A DNA stretch of 60,505 bases from a bacterium (GTDB lineage: Bacteria > Actinomycetota > Acidimicrobiia > Spongiisociales > JAENVV01), in contig JAHEDI010000021.1 in assembly GCA_024641305.1 (NCBI GenBank), positions 1 to 60,505 on the forward strand, given 5' to 3'. The position numbers and the translations under genes were made by a program. The notes under the pieces are model-generated. The model saw only the letters and a program-made list of their open reading frames with translations. It ran no database searches and was not told the origin of the DNA. Positions 9,277-16,473 of the stretch are shown piece by piece (the stretch's first letter is position 1; every line of letters begins with the position of its first letter).

Positions 9277-10669
9277 GCCGAGCCTTCCAACGGGCATGGA
9301 ACGGTTGCTTGGCCGGCTGAGGCAGATCTCGCGCCCCGGTCCAATTGGCCCCGTGAGACGGGGCCTTGCTGATCCAGCCGTCCCTGGCCATCATCGATCC
9401 GACAACCCCACCGGCTTTCAAAAGCAACCGGAACTGTCGGGGGTGAGTAGCCGCAGTGGCATACCGTCCGATCGCAAAGGTCAACCAACCTGGGAGATGC
9501 CCATCGGTGGCAGCCCTCGATCGCAGCGTGAGCAGCATTTTGGGTATGTCGATGCGGACCGGGCAAGCCTCGACGCACGCCCCGCACAACGTCGAGGCGT
9601 ATGGCAGTTCGTGCCATTCGTCCAGCCCTTTGAGGGACGGTGTCACCACGGCACCGATCGGACCCGGATAGGTAAATCCATATGCGTGCCCACCAACCTC
9701 CCGGTAGACGGGACAGATGTTGAGACAGGCACCACATCGGATACAGGCAAGTATCTCTGCCTCCTGGCCACCGAGGGTTCGAGATCGCCCGTTGTCAAGA
9801 ATGACAACATGAAAGGCATCGGGGCCATCTGGATCGCCGTGCCGGCGAGACCCGGAGACGAAGTTCGTGTACACCGACAACCGCTGACCGGTTCCCGCCC
9901 TCGCCAGCACCTCGAGCACTGCCGAAGCGTCTCCGAAGGTCGGAACGATTCGTTCCATACCCATAACCGTCACGTGGATTCTTGGAGCGGTCGTGGTGAG
10001 CCGTCCGTTCCCCTCGTTCGTCACGAGAACGACAGTACCGGTGTCGGCGATGGCCATGTTGCAGCCGGAAATTCCCATGTCGGCAGTTAGAAACTCGCGT
10101 CGCAGGTGCTCCCTGGCCATCTGGGTCAACTCAGCGGGATCCGTTGAGAATCCCCGATCGAGCTTCGCGGCAAACAGTTCACCAATGTCGTACCTGGTCT
10201 TATGGAGGACCGGGGCAATGATATGTGAGGGTTTATCACCACTCAGTTGGACGATGAACTCGCCCAGATCGGTCTCCACGATGGACAATCCGGCCGCTTC
10301 GAGGGACTCATTCAGGTCGATCTCCTCGGTGACCATGGACTTGGACTTGACCACGGTTCGCACATCGTTGTCATCGGCGATCTGGCGGATGATGGCATTC
10401 GCTTCGTCTCCGTCGGCCGCCCAGTGAACCTGGCCACCATTGGCCTCGACCTGTGATGCGAATTGGGCGAGATACTTGTCGAGGTTGGCCAGCGTGTGCA
10501 GACGTACCTCCCTGGCACGATCCCGCATTTCTTCCATGAGCGGGAAGTCGACGGAGGCGGCCACGCGATAGGCCGACATGCGCCTGGCCGCTTCGCTGAC
10601 AGGTATGACGACCCCCGATTCCCGGTCCCGTTTGACCCGCCCGAGGAAGGTCACCGGTTCAATCGTCAT
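9266..10669 (-). CDS. lutB: Lactate utilisation iron-sulfur protein B
   Basis: The product is about 467 residues. The N-terminal two-thirds is a LUD domain, with KSKSMVTEEIDLN and ISGCNMAIADTGTVVL. A ferredoxin-like segment follows with two 4Fe-4S motifs, CIRCGACLNICP and CGACVEACP. The C-terminal tail is typical of LutB/YkgF. It passes electrons from lactate within the LutABC complex. I prefer ATG 10669, which overlaps the lutA stop by 11 bases, to a TTG at 10705. Neither has a strong Shine-Dalgarno, so coupling to lutA is likely. Confidence 0.85.
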   Translation of the reverse strand: MTIEPVTFLGRVKRDRESGVVIPVSEAARRMSAYRVAASVDFPLMEEMRDRAREVRLHTLANLDKYLAQFASQVEANGGQVHWAADGDEANAIIRQIADDNDVRTVVKSKSMVTEEIDLNESLEAAGLSIVETDLGEFIVQLSGDKPSHIIAPVLHKTRYDIGELFAAKLDRGFSTDPAELTQMAREHLRREFLTADMGISGCNMAIADTGTVVLVTNEGNGRLTTTAPRIHVTVMGMERIVPTFGDASAVLEVLARAGTGQRLSVYTNFVSGSRRHGDPDGPDAFHVVILDNGRSRTLGGQEAEILACIRCGACLNICPVYREVGGHAYGFTYPGPIGAVVTPSLKGLDEWHELPYASTLCGACVEACPVRIDIPKMLLTLRSRAATDGHLPGWLTFAIGRYATAATHPRQFRLLLKAGGVVGSMMARDGWISKAPSHGANWTGARDLPQPAKQPFHARWKARHGA

Positions 10670-11405
10670 GTGCGTTATCGAGTCGACCGGCCAGAATTTC
10701 GGCAAAGTGTTTGACAGTCACGGCCGAGTCGTTGCGATGCAGCCCACCTCCCAGGTGCATGAGGCAGCTCACATCGCCACCAACCAGGATCGCCGCTCCG
10801 CTCGCTTCAACATTCTTGAGCTTGGTTTCCATCATGGCGACCGAGACCTCGGGCATCTCAACCGAGAACAATCCACCAAACCCGCAACAATTTTCTGCGT
10901 CGGGGAGTTCGACTCGTTGTACACCCTCGGTGTGATCGAGAAGCGACTCGGCTTGTGTGCGCAGATTCAAATTACGGAGCCCGTGACACGAAGGGTGATA
11001 TGCCACCGAACAGTCCCCGCAGCCAGGACCCACGGTCTCAAGGCCGAGGTCGTCAACCAGGAACTGCGACAGCTCCCTCGTTCGACCTGCCACCCGTTCG
11101 GCCTGCGCCGCCCGGCGGGGATCACCGGCCATAAGTTCCGGAATGTGATGCACGATCATGTCGGTGCATGACCCCGACGGCAGAACGATAGGACCGTCCG
11201 TGGCGTCGAGGACATCGAGCGTGTGAGCGGCCATCTTTCTGGCGTCATCACGCAGCCCGACGTTGTACGCCGGCTGGCCACAACAGGTCTGATCGGCAGG
11301 GAATTCGACAGTTTCACCGGCCGACTCGAGGACGTCGACGGTGGCTTCACCCACTTCGGGAAAGAAGGAATCGACCAGACATGTCACAAACAGTTGAACA
11401 GCCAT
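10659..11405 (-). CDS. lutA: Lactate utilisation protein A (CCG-domain Fe-S oxidoreductase)
   Basis: From ATG 11405 the product is 248 residues. It carries two cysteine-rich CCG domains: DQTCCGQPAYN in the first half and ENCCGFGGLFSVEMPEVS in the second. These ligand unusual Fe-S clusters in LutA/YkgE, GlpC and heterodisulfide reductase B. The N-terminal MAVQLFVTCLVDSFFPEVG is characteristic. It is the first gene of the lutABC operon. No lutR/lldR regulator or lactate permease lies next to it. All CCG cysteines are cysteine codons, so it is not a selenoprotein. Confidence 0.87.
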   Translation of the reverse strand: MAVQLFVTCLVDSFFPEVGEATVDVLESAGETVEFPADQTCCGQPAYNVGLRDDARKMAAHTLDVLDATDGPIVLPSGSCTDMIVHHIPELMAGDPRRAAQAERVAGRTRELSQFLVDDLGLETVGPGCGDCSVAYHPSCHGLRNLNLRTQAESLLDHTEGVQRVELPDAENCCGFGGLFSVEMPEVSVAMMETKLKNVEASGAAILVGGDVSCLMHLGGGLHRNDSAVTVKHFAEILAGRLDNAHDD

Positions 11406-11441
11406 CTGGAACCACGATAACGGCATGCCTACGATGAACCT

Positions 11442-11885
11442 ATGGATACACCGCAAATAATGATCGGCGTCGAAGTGCCACTACTTGGCGACGAGCGCCG
11501 CAAAAACTGGGCGAAGGTCGTCGACTTTGTCGATCCGTCCAAGCAAGGAGGCTGGGCGTTCGAGGGAGACTTCGTCGCGACCGGGGGCATCCAGGACGTT
11601 CCGCTCGGTGCTGTATTGCTTATTTACGGCGAAAAGGGCCGGGCCGACCATCCCCAGATCGAAGCCCATGTCTACCGGGCCAACGGCGACGGGACCCTTT
11701 CGCTGCACGCAACTGCGAAGGGCAAGGCGTGGGCTCGAACCCTTCGGGATCGGGTTATCGAGGTGCTCGACCACACGAGCGAAGTAGACCAGATAGTTTG
11801 GGGTCCCGAACTTGAGCGTTACATGGATGAAGCGCTGGCGGAAGAATTGATTCGCCGCGGGTGGACGGTTCAGAAAGGTACCTAA
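11442..11885 (+). CDS. Conserved-looking protein of unknown function
   Basis: This 147-residue protein has no recognised domain, signal peptide or membrane helix. It is mostly alternating beta-type segments with a charged C-terminus (PELERYMDEALAEELIRRG). ATG 11442 is divergent from lutA. The stop overlaps the start of the quinone oxidoreductase (TAATG), so they are co-translated. That suggests a shared function, but nothing more specific can be said. Confidence 0.7.
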   Translation: MDTPQIMIGVEVPLLGDERRKNWAKVVDFVDPSKQGGWAFEGDFVATGGIQDVPLGAVLLIYGEKGRADHPQIEAHVYRANGDGTLSLHATAKGKAWARTLRDRVIEVLDHTSEVDQIVWGPELERYMDEALAEELIRRGWTVQKGT

Positions 11886-12853
11886 TGAAAGCCATTGTCA
11901 TTTCCGCCCCGGGCGGGCCTGAAGTACTCGAGTACACGACCGTTCATTATCCGACTCCCGGGCCAGGCCAGGCCGTCGTGGAAATCGCCGCCGCAGGCCT
12001 GAACTACATCGACACTTACCATCGGATCGCCTTGTACCCGATGAACTTCCCCATGACTCCTGGCCTCGAAGGATCAGGCACCATTGTCGAGTTGGCAGAC
12101 GACGTCACCGGGTTCTCGGTGGGCGACCGGGTGGCCTGGACCGGAGCCCTCGGCTCATACGCCGATGCCGTAGCCGCCGACGCTTCAGTGCTCGTCCCGG
12201 TTCCCGACGGCATTGAGATGGAAACGGCCGCCGCCATCCCGCTCCAGGGCATGACGGCCCACTATCTCGTCAGAGACACGTACGCGCTCAAACCAGAAAG
12301 CCGCTGTCTCATCCACGCCGGAGCCGGTGGAGTCGGACTACTCGTCATCCAAATGGCCAAACTCCTTGGTGCCGAGGTTTTCACCACGGTGTCGTCGGCC
12401 GAAAAGGCACAACTGGCGTCGGCAGCCGGCGCAGATCACGTGATCCGCTACGACGAGGTCAACTTCGCCGACGCCGTCGAAGAGATCGCTGGCCCTCGAC
12501 CGCTCGATGTTGTGTACGACGGAGTTGGCAAGACCACCTTCGACGATGGGCTTCGCCTTCTCAGACCACGTGGCCTCATGGCCCTATTCGGGGCGGCGTC
12601 GGGTCCGGTACCACCACTGGACCTCCAGGTGCTGGCTCAGAATGGGTCGCTCTTCGCCACTCGCCCGACATTGTTCAGCTATATCGCCAAACGAGAAGAG
12701 CTGCTCAGCAGGGCGAATGACATTTTCGGTTGGATCAACTCAGGCGATCTGCAGGTTCGGATTGGCCAAACCTGGCCGCTCGAACAGGCCGCCGATGCCC
12801 ATCGCGCCTTGCATGCCAGAGCAACGACGGGAAAGACTCTGCTGATCCCGTAG
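11885..12853 (+). CDS. NADPH:quinone oxidoreductase (zeta-crystallin type)
   Basis: The 322-residue protein belongs to the medium-chain dehydrogenase family. ATG 11885 overlaps the preceding stop as TAATG. Visible motifs are GLNYIDTYHR and PMTPGLEGSGTI near the N-terminus and the nucleotide-binding HAGAGGVGLLVIQMAKLLGA. The structural and catalytic zinc cysteines of alcohol dehydrogenases are absent, as expected for quinone oxidoreductases. The substrate is uncertain. It converges with the DsbA-family gene six bases downstream. Confidence 0.87.
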   Translation: MKAIVISAPGGPEVLEYTTVHYPTPGPGQAVVEIAAAGLNYIDTYHRIALYPMNFPMTPGLEGSGTIVELADDVTGFSVGDRVAWTGALGSYADAVAADASVLVPVPDGIEMETAAAIPLQGMTAHYLVRDTYALKPESRCLIHAGAGGVGLLVIQMAKLLGAEVFTTVSSAEKAQLASAAGADHVIRYDEVNFADAVEEIAGPRPLDVVYDGVGKTTFDDGLRLLRPRGLMALFGAASGPVPPLDLQVLAQNGSLFATRPTLFSYIAKREELLSRANDIFGWINSGDLQVRIGQTWPLEQAADAHRALHARATTGKTLLIP

Positions 12854-12859
12854 TCCGGT

Positions 12860-13537
12860 TCAGCAGACTCCGTCTAGCGAACAAACAGCACCGGGTTCGA
12901 CGTCGGGCACGGTCAGTTCGATCCAACGATGGATGATTTGGTCGAAGGTTTGGGCGTTGGTGTACCCGCGGGTCAACGTCATCGCCCTGCCGTCACGAAC
13001 GCCCAGTACGGTCGGGAATCCGGATGCTCCCAGTTGCCTGGCAAGACTGAAGTCGCTCCAGGTCGCTGTCTTCATCTCGGGCGAGAGGAGCGCAACCATG
13101 AAGACGTCGGGATCGACATCGAATCCGGCTAGCAGCGACGGGTAAACCGTCGGGTCAGTCAGGTCGATCGCCTTGGCATAGAACGCTTCGTGCAAGTGGT
13201 GCGCCCACTCGACAATTCGGTCGGGTTTGAGGTTCCGCATCGTGACCAAGGCAATATCGGCGAGTTCGGTGTCGTACACCCAATCTTGCCGATCGAGACC
13301 GGTTCGATCGAACGGCTGGCCGCTGGCTTGCTCGACCTGTTCCCAGTGATGTCCGAGCAACTGACGCATCTGGTCGTTCAATGGCTCGGCGTTGTCACCC
13401 GGCCGTAGCCCCCCGGCCAACACGTTGATCGTTAACTCGGGATGGTGATCGACAACGGCGCGAAAAGCCGGTGCGAAGCCCCAGCACCACGAACACATCG
13501 GATCCACTACATAGATAAGTTCGCCTTGGTCACTCAT
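12860..13537 (-). CDS. DsbA-family thioredoxin-fold protein (FrnE-like)
   Basis: This 225-residue cytoplasmic thioredoxin-fold protein has no signal peptide. The redox motif is Cys15-Ser-Trp-Cys18 in DPMCSWCWGF, typical of the FrnE/2-hydroxychromene isomerase-like branch. The cis-proline loop is GASGFPTVLGVRDGR. It ends with a second cysteine pair in VCSLDGVC, spaced six residues apart, which is not part of the core fold. Its function is probably thiol-disulfide exchange or isomerisation in the cytoplasm. Both active-site codons are cysteine codons. Confidence 0.82.
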   Translation of the reverse strand: MSDQGELIYVVDPMCSWCWGFAPAFRAVVDHHPELTINVLAGGLRPGDNAEPLNDQMRQLLGHHWEQVEQASGQPFDRTGLDRQDWVYDTELADIALVTMRNLKPDRIVEWAHHLHEAFYAKAIDLTDPTVYPSLLAGFDVDPDVFMVALLSPEMKTATWSDFSLARQLGASGFPTVLGVRDGRAMTLTRGYTNAQTFDQIIHRWIELTVPDVEPGAVCSLDGVC

Positions 13538-13586
13538 GCTGGTGCTAACCGTACACCGCTATCCCTCATTCCCGCCCCGTTACCCG

Positions 13587-13597
13587 AACCCTGGGTT
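13587..13597. repeat. AACCCTGGGTT palindrome, copy 1
   Basis: A perfect 11-base palindrome AACCCTGGGTT lies in the divergent gap between the DsbA-family gene and ybaK. Three further copies of the same or the A-centred form lie beyond the other end of ybaK (14223-14283). It could be a regulator operator or a small repeat. Confidence 0.5.
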
Positions 13598-13681
13598 CCA
13601 GCGCCCCGATTCCGGGTGCTCCCGCCCCCGGTTCCGTCAGGCTCGTGGACAAGAGCCCCCGCATTCGACCAGTGCGCGACA

Positions 13682-14173
13682 ATGTCAACCATGTCCGCCA
13701 CCCCAGCCACGACCCAGCTCAACCAACTCGGTGTGCAATACGAGTTGCACGAGTATGAGGTCAATATCAACGATGACCTAGAGCAAACCTACGGCGAAGC
13801 CGTCGCCGACGCGATCGGGGCTTCACCCGAAGCTGTGTTCAAAACGCTGGTCGCATCTGTGGACACGCAATTGGTGGTGGCGATCGTGCCGGTGTCAGGC
13901 AGCCTGAGTCTCAAGGGGTTGGCCCGAGCGGTCGGCGGAAAGAAAGCGGTCATGGCAGATCCGTCGGAGGCCGAACGTGCCACAGCCTACGTCGTCGGGG
14001 GGATTTCACCGTTCGGGCAGAAGAAGCGCCTCCCGATCCTGATTGATGAGTCCGTGGTGGGGCTGGCGCTGGTATATGTCTCCGGGGGGCGCCGCGGGCT
14101 CCAGATCTCGCTCACTCCGGCAGATTTGGTGGAGACACTCGGCGCGACCGTCGCCGACATCGCAGTCAAGTAA
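13682..14173 (+). CDS. ybaK: YbaK/EbsC-family aminoacyl-tRNA deacylase
   Basis: Starting at ATG 13682 (or the next ATG at 13691), the product is 163 residues. It matches the YbaK/ProX editing fold: EAVFKTLVASVD with the conserved lysine, an internal VVAIVPVSGSLSLKGLARA, GGISPFGQKKRLP, and the C-terminal VSGGRRGLQISLTPADLV. YbaK clears Cys-tRNA(Pro) in trans. An upstream open frame to 13442 runs into the divergent gene and has skewed composition, so I did not use it. AACCCTGGGTT-type palindromes flank the gene. Confidence 0.88.
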   Translation: MSTMSATPATTQLNQLGVQYELHEYEVNINDDLEQTYGEAVADAIGASPEAVFKTLVASVDTQLVVAIVPVSGSLSLKGLARAVGGKKAVMADPSEAERATAYVVGGISPFGQKKRLPILIDESVVGLALVYVSGGRRGLQISLTPADLVETLGATVADIAVK

Positions 14174-14222
14174 CCATTTGACCCCGTTCTGTGGGCCACA
14201 CCTATCGGATTCCGCGCACAGG

Positions 14223-14283
14223 AACCCAGGGTTTAACCCAGGGTTGCCGCTAGGACCGAGGGTTGCCCCCAGAACCCTGGGTT
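14223..14283. repeat. AACCC(A/T)GGGTT palindromes, copies 2-4
   Basis: Three near-identical palindromes sit at 14223-14233 and 14235-14245 (AACCCAGGGTT) and 14273-14283 (AACCCTGGGTT). A degenerate GAGGGTT lies between them. They occupy the convergent gap between ybaK and the hydrolase gene; the last ends on the first base of that gene's stop. They could act as a bidirectional terminator, protein-binding sites or small mobile repeats. Confidence 0.55.
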
Positions 14284-15170
14284 CAGGTTTCTGCGGAGGC
14301 GGTGGCGCGCTTGGCGTGAGCGACGATGTCGTTGACGAGCTCCGGCCAAAGTGGCTCGGGAAGGTCATGACCCATCGTCGCATACGATTTGAAAGTCGCT
14401 CCCGGGACCGCTCTGGCGGTGGCCCGACCGCCTGAGATGTTGACCAGGGGGTCTGCCCCCCCATGGATGACGAGAGTCGGAACCCTCACCGAGTGCAGCG
14501 CCCTGGTCCGGTTCCCCGAGGCGAAGATGGCGGCGAGTTGCCGACCGCCTCCCTCCGGATAATGCGAACGATCAAACGACAGCTCAGCCCATTTGCGAGC
14601 TTCGACCGGGTTGAAATGGTGAGGACTGGTGATCCTCCGAACCTCGACCGTCGCCTCTACCGCCGCCTGGCGCTCGGTTGACTCCGGTCGGAACATCATC
14701 CGGATCGCCTCAAGCTTGGCATGGCCCACAAACGGCGATCCGGTCGTCGACATGATCGAGGTCATCGAGAGCAAACGATCGGCGTGGCTGATCGCCATCT
14801 GCTGGACGATCATGCCGCCCATCGAGACTCCGACCGCGTGCGCTTTGGCGACTCCAAGATGATCAAGCAATCCAACTGCATCGTTGGCGAGATCAGACAA
14901 GTGATAGGGCGCTTTGCCGGACAGCCGAAGTTTCAACGCCGACGGCAGACCGACAATCCCCGAAGCCACCCCATGGTGTTTCGTGCTCAACCCTATGTCA
15001 CGGTTATCGAACCGGACAACGTGAAAACCACGGTCGACGAACATCTGACAGAACCCCGGCTGCCAGGCGATCATCTGCGTAGACAGTCCCATCACGAGGA
15101 GAATGGTCGGATCATCAGGGGAGCCGAACGTGTCATATTCGAGGGTGATATCGCCTACCGGTGCTTGCAT
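14283..15170 (-). CDS. Alpha/beta-hydrolase
   Basis: I use ATG 15170 (295 residues); a TTG at 15212 is possible. The fold is shown by the oxyanion region LLVMGLSTQMIAW, the strand-turn FDNRDIGLS, the nucleophile elbow GVSMGGM with the catalytic serine, the acid in HGGADPLV, and the histidine in ATMGHDLPEP. It resembles the poly(aneurinic)/epoxide-hydrolase-like group of actinobacterial lipases and esterases. The substrate is unknown. Upstream lies the structured intergenic region that also precedes the TauE/SafE gene. Confidence 0.85.
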   Translation of the reverse strand: MQAPVGDITLEYDTFGSPDDPTILLVMGLSTQMIAWQPGFCQMFVDRGFHVVRFDNRDIGLSTKHHGVASGIVGLPSALKLRLSGKAPYHLSDLANDAVGLLDHLGVAKAHAVGVSMGGMIVQQMAISHADRLLSMTSIMSTTGSPFVGHAKLEAIRMMFRPESTERQAAVEATVEVRRITSPHHFNPVEARKWAELSFDRSHYPEGGGRQLAAIFASGNRTRALHSVRVPTLVIHGGADPLVNISGGRATARAVPGATFKSYATMGHDLPEPLWPELVNDIVAHAKRATASAET

Positions 15171-15249
15171 CAGACAAGAAACTCTAGTGACGCCGGTATG
15201 GCAATTTTTCAACTCACGTCGGCCCGACAGATCACCGTGTCGTTAACTG

Positions 15250-15283
15250 GATGTGCGGAAGCCCATTTGGGCTTCCGCACATC
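15250..15283. repeat. Perfect 15-bp hairpin, loop ATTT
   Basis: GATGTGCGGAAGCCC (15250-15264) and its exact complement GGGCTTCCGCACATC (15269-15283) flank a four-base ATTT loop. It is the strongest inverted repeat I see in the window. It lies between divergent genes, where a terminator of either is not expected. It could end a small RNA transcribed from either side or be an operator. Confidence 0.7.
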
Positions 15284-15302
15284 TTCAAAGTAAACGGTTC
15301 TT

Positions 15303-15446
15303 CCCTCATTTTGAGGGTCGCATGTGGACCATCATGCGAACCGAGAACCTCGGTGGTCCGAGTGGAAGTCGCAGTCGCGACTTGGCCGTCGCGCTAACGC
15401 TCGGCCACCTCCAGAGTCCAATAAGAATTACCCAACTAGGACCACC
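15303..15446 (+). other. Structured leader-like region with competing pairings
   Basis: Several stems can form here. CCCTCA/TGAGGG is at 15303-15317 and CGCATG/CATGCG at 15319-15338. GGACCA (15326-15331) can pair with TGGTCC (15354-15359). AAGTCGC/GCGACTT flanks AGTC near 15366-15383. GGTGGTCC (15352-15359) can alternatively pair with GGACCACC (15439-15446) or with CGGCCACC near 15402. These choices exclude each other, as in switching leaders. The strand is assigned by analogy because a transporter gene follows on plus, 97 bases downstream. No known riboswitch class is recognised. Confidence 0.4.
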
Positions 15447-15543
15447 TCCTTTCTCTGGTACGCACAGTCAACCACAAAACACCGGCAAATGAGAAGGATT
15501 TTCTTGTTCGTGCCAAACTGCCGCCTGCCTATCGAGAGCCGAG

Positions 15544-16260
15544 ATGCCCGACCTAACCCTCATGCTGATCGCGGCCGCCATCATGTTTCTGGCGGCGGCC
15601 GTCCAGGGGACCATCGGATTCGGCCTCTCGGCGCTGAGCGTGCCACTGCTGACGCTCCTCGACCCGGTCCTCACGCCGATCCCGCAAATCATGCTCGGCA
15701 TCGCTCTCGCGATCTCCATGGCCATTCGTGAACGCCCATCGATCGACTTTCGCGGCGTGCGCTGGGTCCTGGCCGGCCGGGCCACAGGAGCCTTCCTGGG
15801 CGCCTGGCTGCTCGGTCTGATGACCGAAAGAACCGGGAGCATCGTGATTGGCGCAGTTGTCGTGGCCGCCGCAATCCTGCTGGGTGCGGGATGGTCCATA
15901 CATCGCTCCCGATCGACCGAGCTGGTAGTCGGCGTGGTCAGCGGTACGAGCGGGGTGGTTTCGGGCATCGGAGGACCTCCACTGGCACTTTTGTTTTCCG
16001 GGACGGAAGGTCCCGTCACCCGGGCCACACTGTCGACCATTTTCACAGTCGGTCAAAGCCTCAGCATCATTGCCCTCACCGTGACCGGCCGGACAACAAT
16101 GCTCGACCTGCAAATCGCTGCCTATCTTCTTCTGCCACTGCTCGCTGGTTTCACCGCTTCGTCACGAATCCGCCACCGGGTATCGGGACCCCGTCTTCGG
16201 ACCAGCATCATCGTGGTTTCTGGAATCGCCGGAGCCATGCTGCTCGTGCAATCAATCTAA
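15544..16260 (+). CDS. TauE/SafE-family (TSUP) membrane transporter
   Basis: This 238-residue protein has about eight helices in two repeats. Each repeat carries the TSUP glycine signature: AAVQGTIGFGLSALSVPLL near the N-terminus and GTSGVVSGIGGPPLALL in the middle. Family members move sulfite, sulfonates or other anions; the substrate here is unknown. ATG 15544 has GAGAGC upstream. A 373-base region with strong hairpins separates it from the divergent hydrolase. It converges on the HTH gene across a 213-base gap holding a terminator-like stem. Confidence 0.85.
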   Translation: MPDLTLMLIAAAIMFLAAAVQGTIGFGLSALSVPLLTLLDPVLTPIPQIMLGIALAISMAIRERPSIDFRGVRWVLAGRATGAFLGAWLLGLMTERTGSIVIGAVVVAAAILLGAGWSIHRSRSTELVVGVVSGTSGVVSGIGGPPLALLFSGTEGPVTRATLSTIFTVGQSLSIIALTVTGRTTMLDLQIAAYLLLPLLAGFTASSRIRHRVSGPRLRTSIIVVSGIAGAMLLVQSI

Positions 16261-16404
16261 ATCGGCCTCACTGAATGTGACGTTAAGCCGTCGTTAAGTG
16301 CGAGGCGTTATAACGGTACAAGACGTTTGGCCACGTTGTCCGAACCGGCGCCTTCCAGGGAGGGTGTGGGAACGGTAAGTCTGGGGAAAACCGGGAGGAA
16401 GCAC

Positions 16405-16432
16405 AGAGGCTCTCGCAGCTGCGGGGGCCTCT
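16405..16432. terminator. Terminator-like hairpin in convergent gap
   Basis: AGAGGC (16405-16410) pairs with GCCTCT (16427-16432), enclosing a CGCAG/CTGCG inner stem. It lies between the TauE/SafE gene (plus) and the HTH gene (minus), so it may serve either. There is no clear T-run. The rest of 16261-16473 holds a TATAAC at 16309-16314, a duplicated CGTTAAG and a G-rich segment, but no gene I can support. Confidence 0.45.
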
Positions 16433-16473
16433 TGGCTATTGATTCCGACCCCGGCCGAATCGGTTAAGACCCG

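Noticed and set aside
10659-11405. Selenocysteine in the LutA CCG domains
   Set aside because: All cluster cysteines are encoded by TGT/TGC; no in-frame UGA is present.
12800-12862. UGA at the end of the DsbA-family gene as a possible selenocysteine
   Set aside because: The UGA follows the C-terminal GVC, no conserved sequence continues, and there is no thioredoxin-type motif or stem behind it. It is an ordinary stop.
13442-13681. Upstream extension of ybaK
   Set aside because: It overlaps the divergent DsbA-like gene and has proline-rich shadow composition. The YbaK fold begins near 13682.
15350-15450. tRNA-like or integron attC-like fold on the minus strand
   Set aside because: A multi-branched fold can be drawn, but no anticodon arm, T-loop or CCA end is present, and the core integron motif does not match.
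15324-15731. Protein frames in the 15.3-15.7 kb region
   Set aside because: Composition is unlike neighbouring genes and they overlap the TauE/SafE gene or the stem-rich interval. They look like frames over structured non-coding DNA.
16340-16440. SRP RNA or c-di-AMP riboswitch at 16.3-16.4 kb
   Set aside because: CCGGGAGGAAGCA faintly resembles the SRP tip, and the G-rich part faintly resembles ydaO, but neither shows the required conserved loops, and no plus-strand gene follows.
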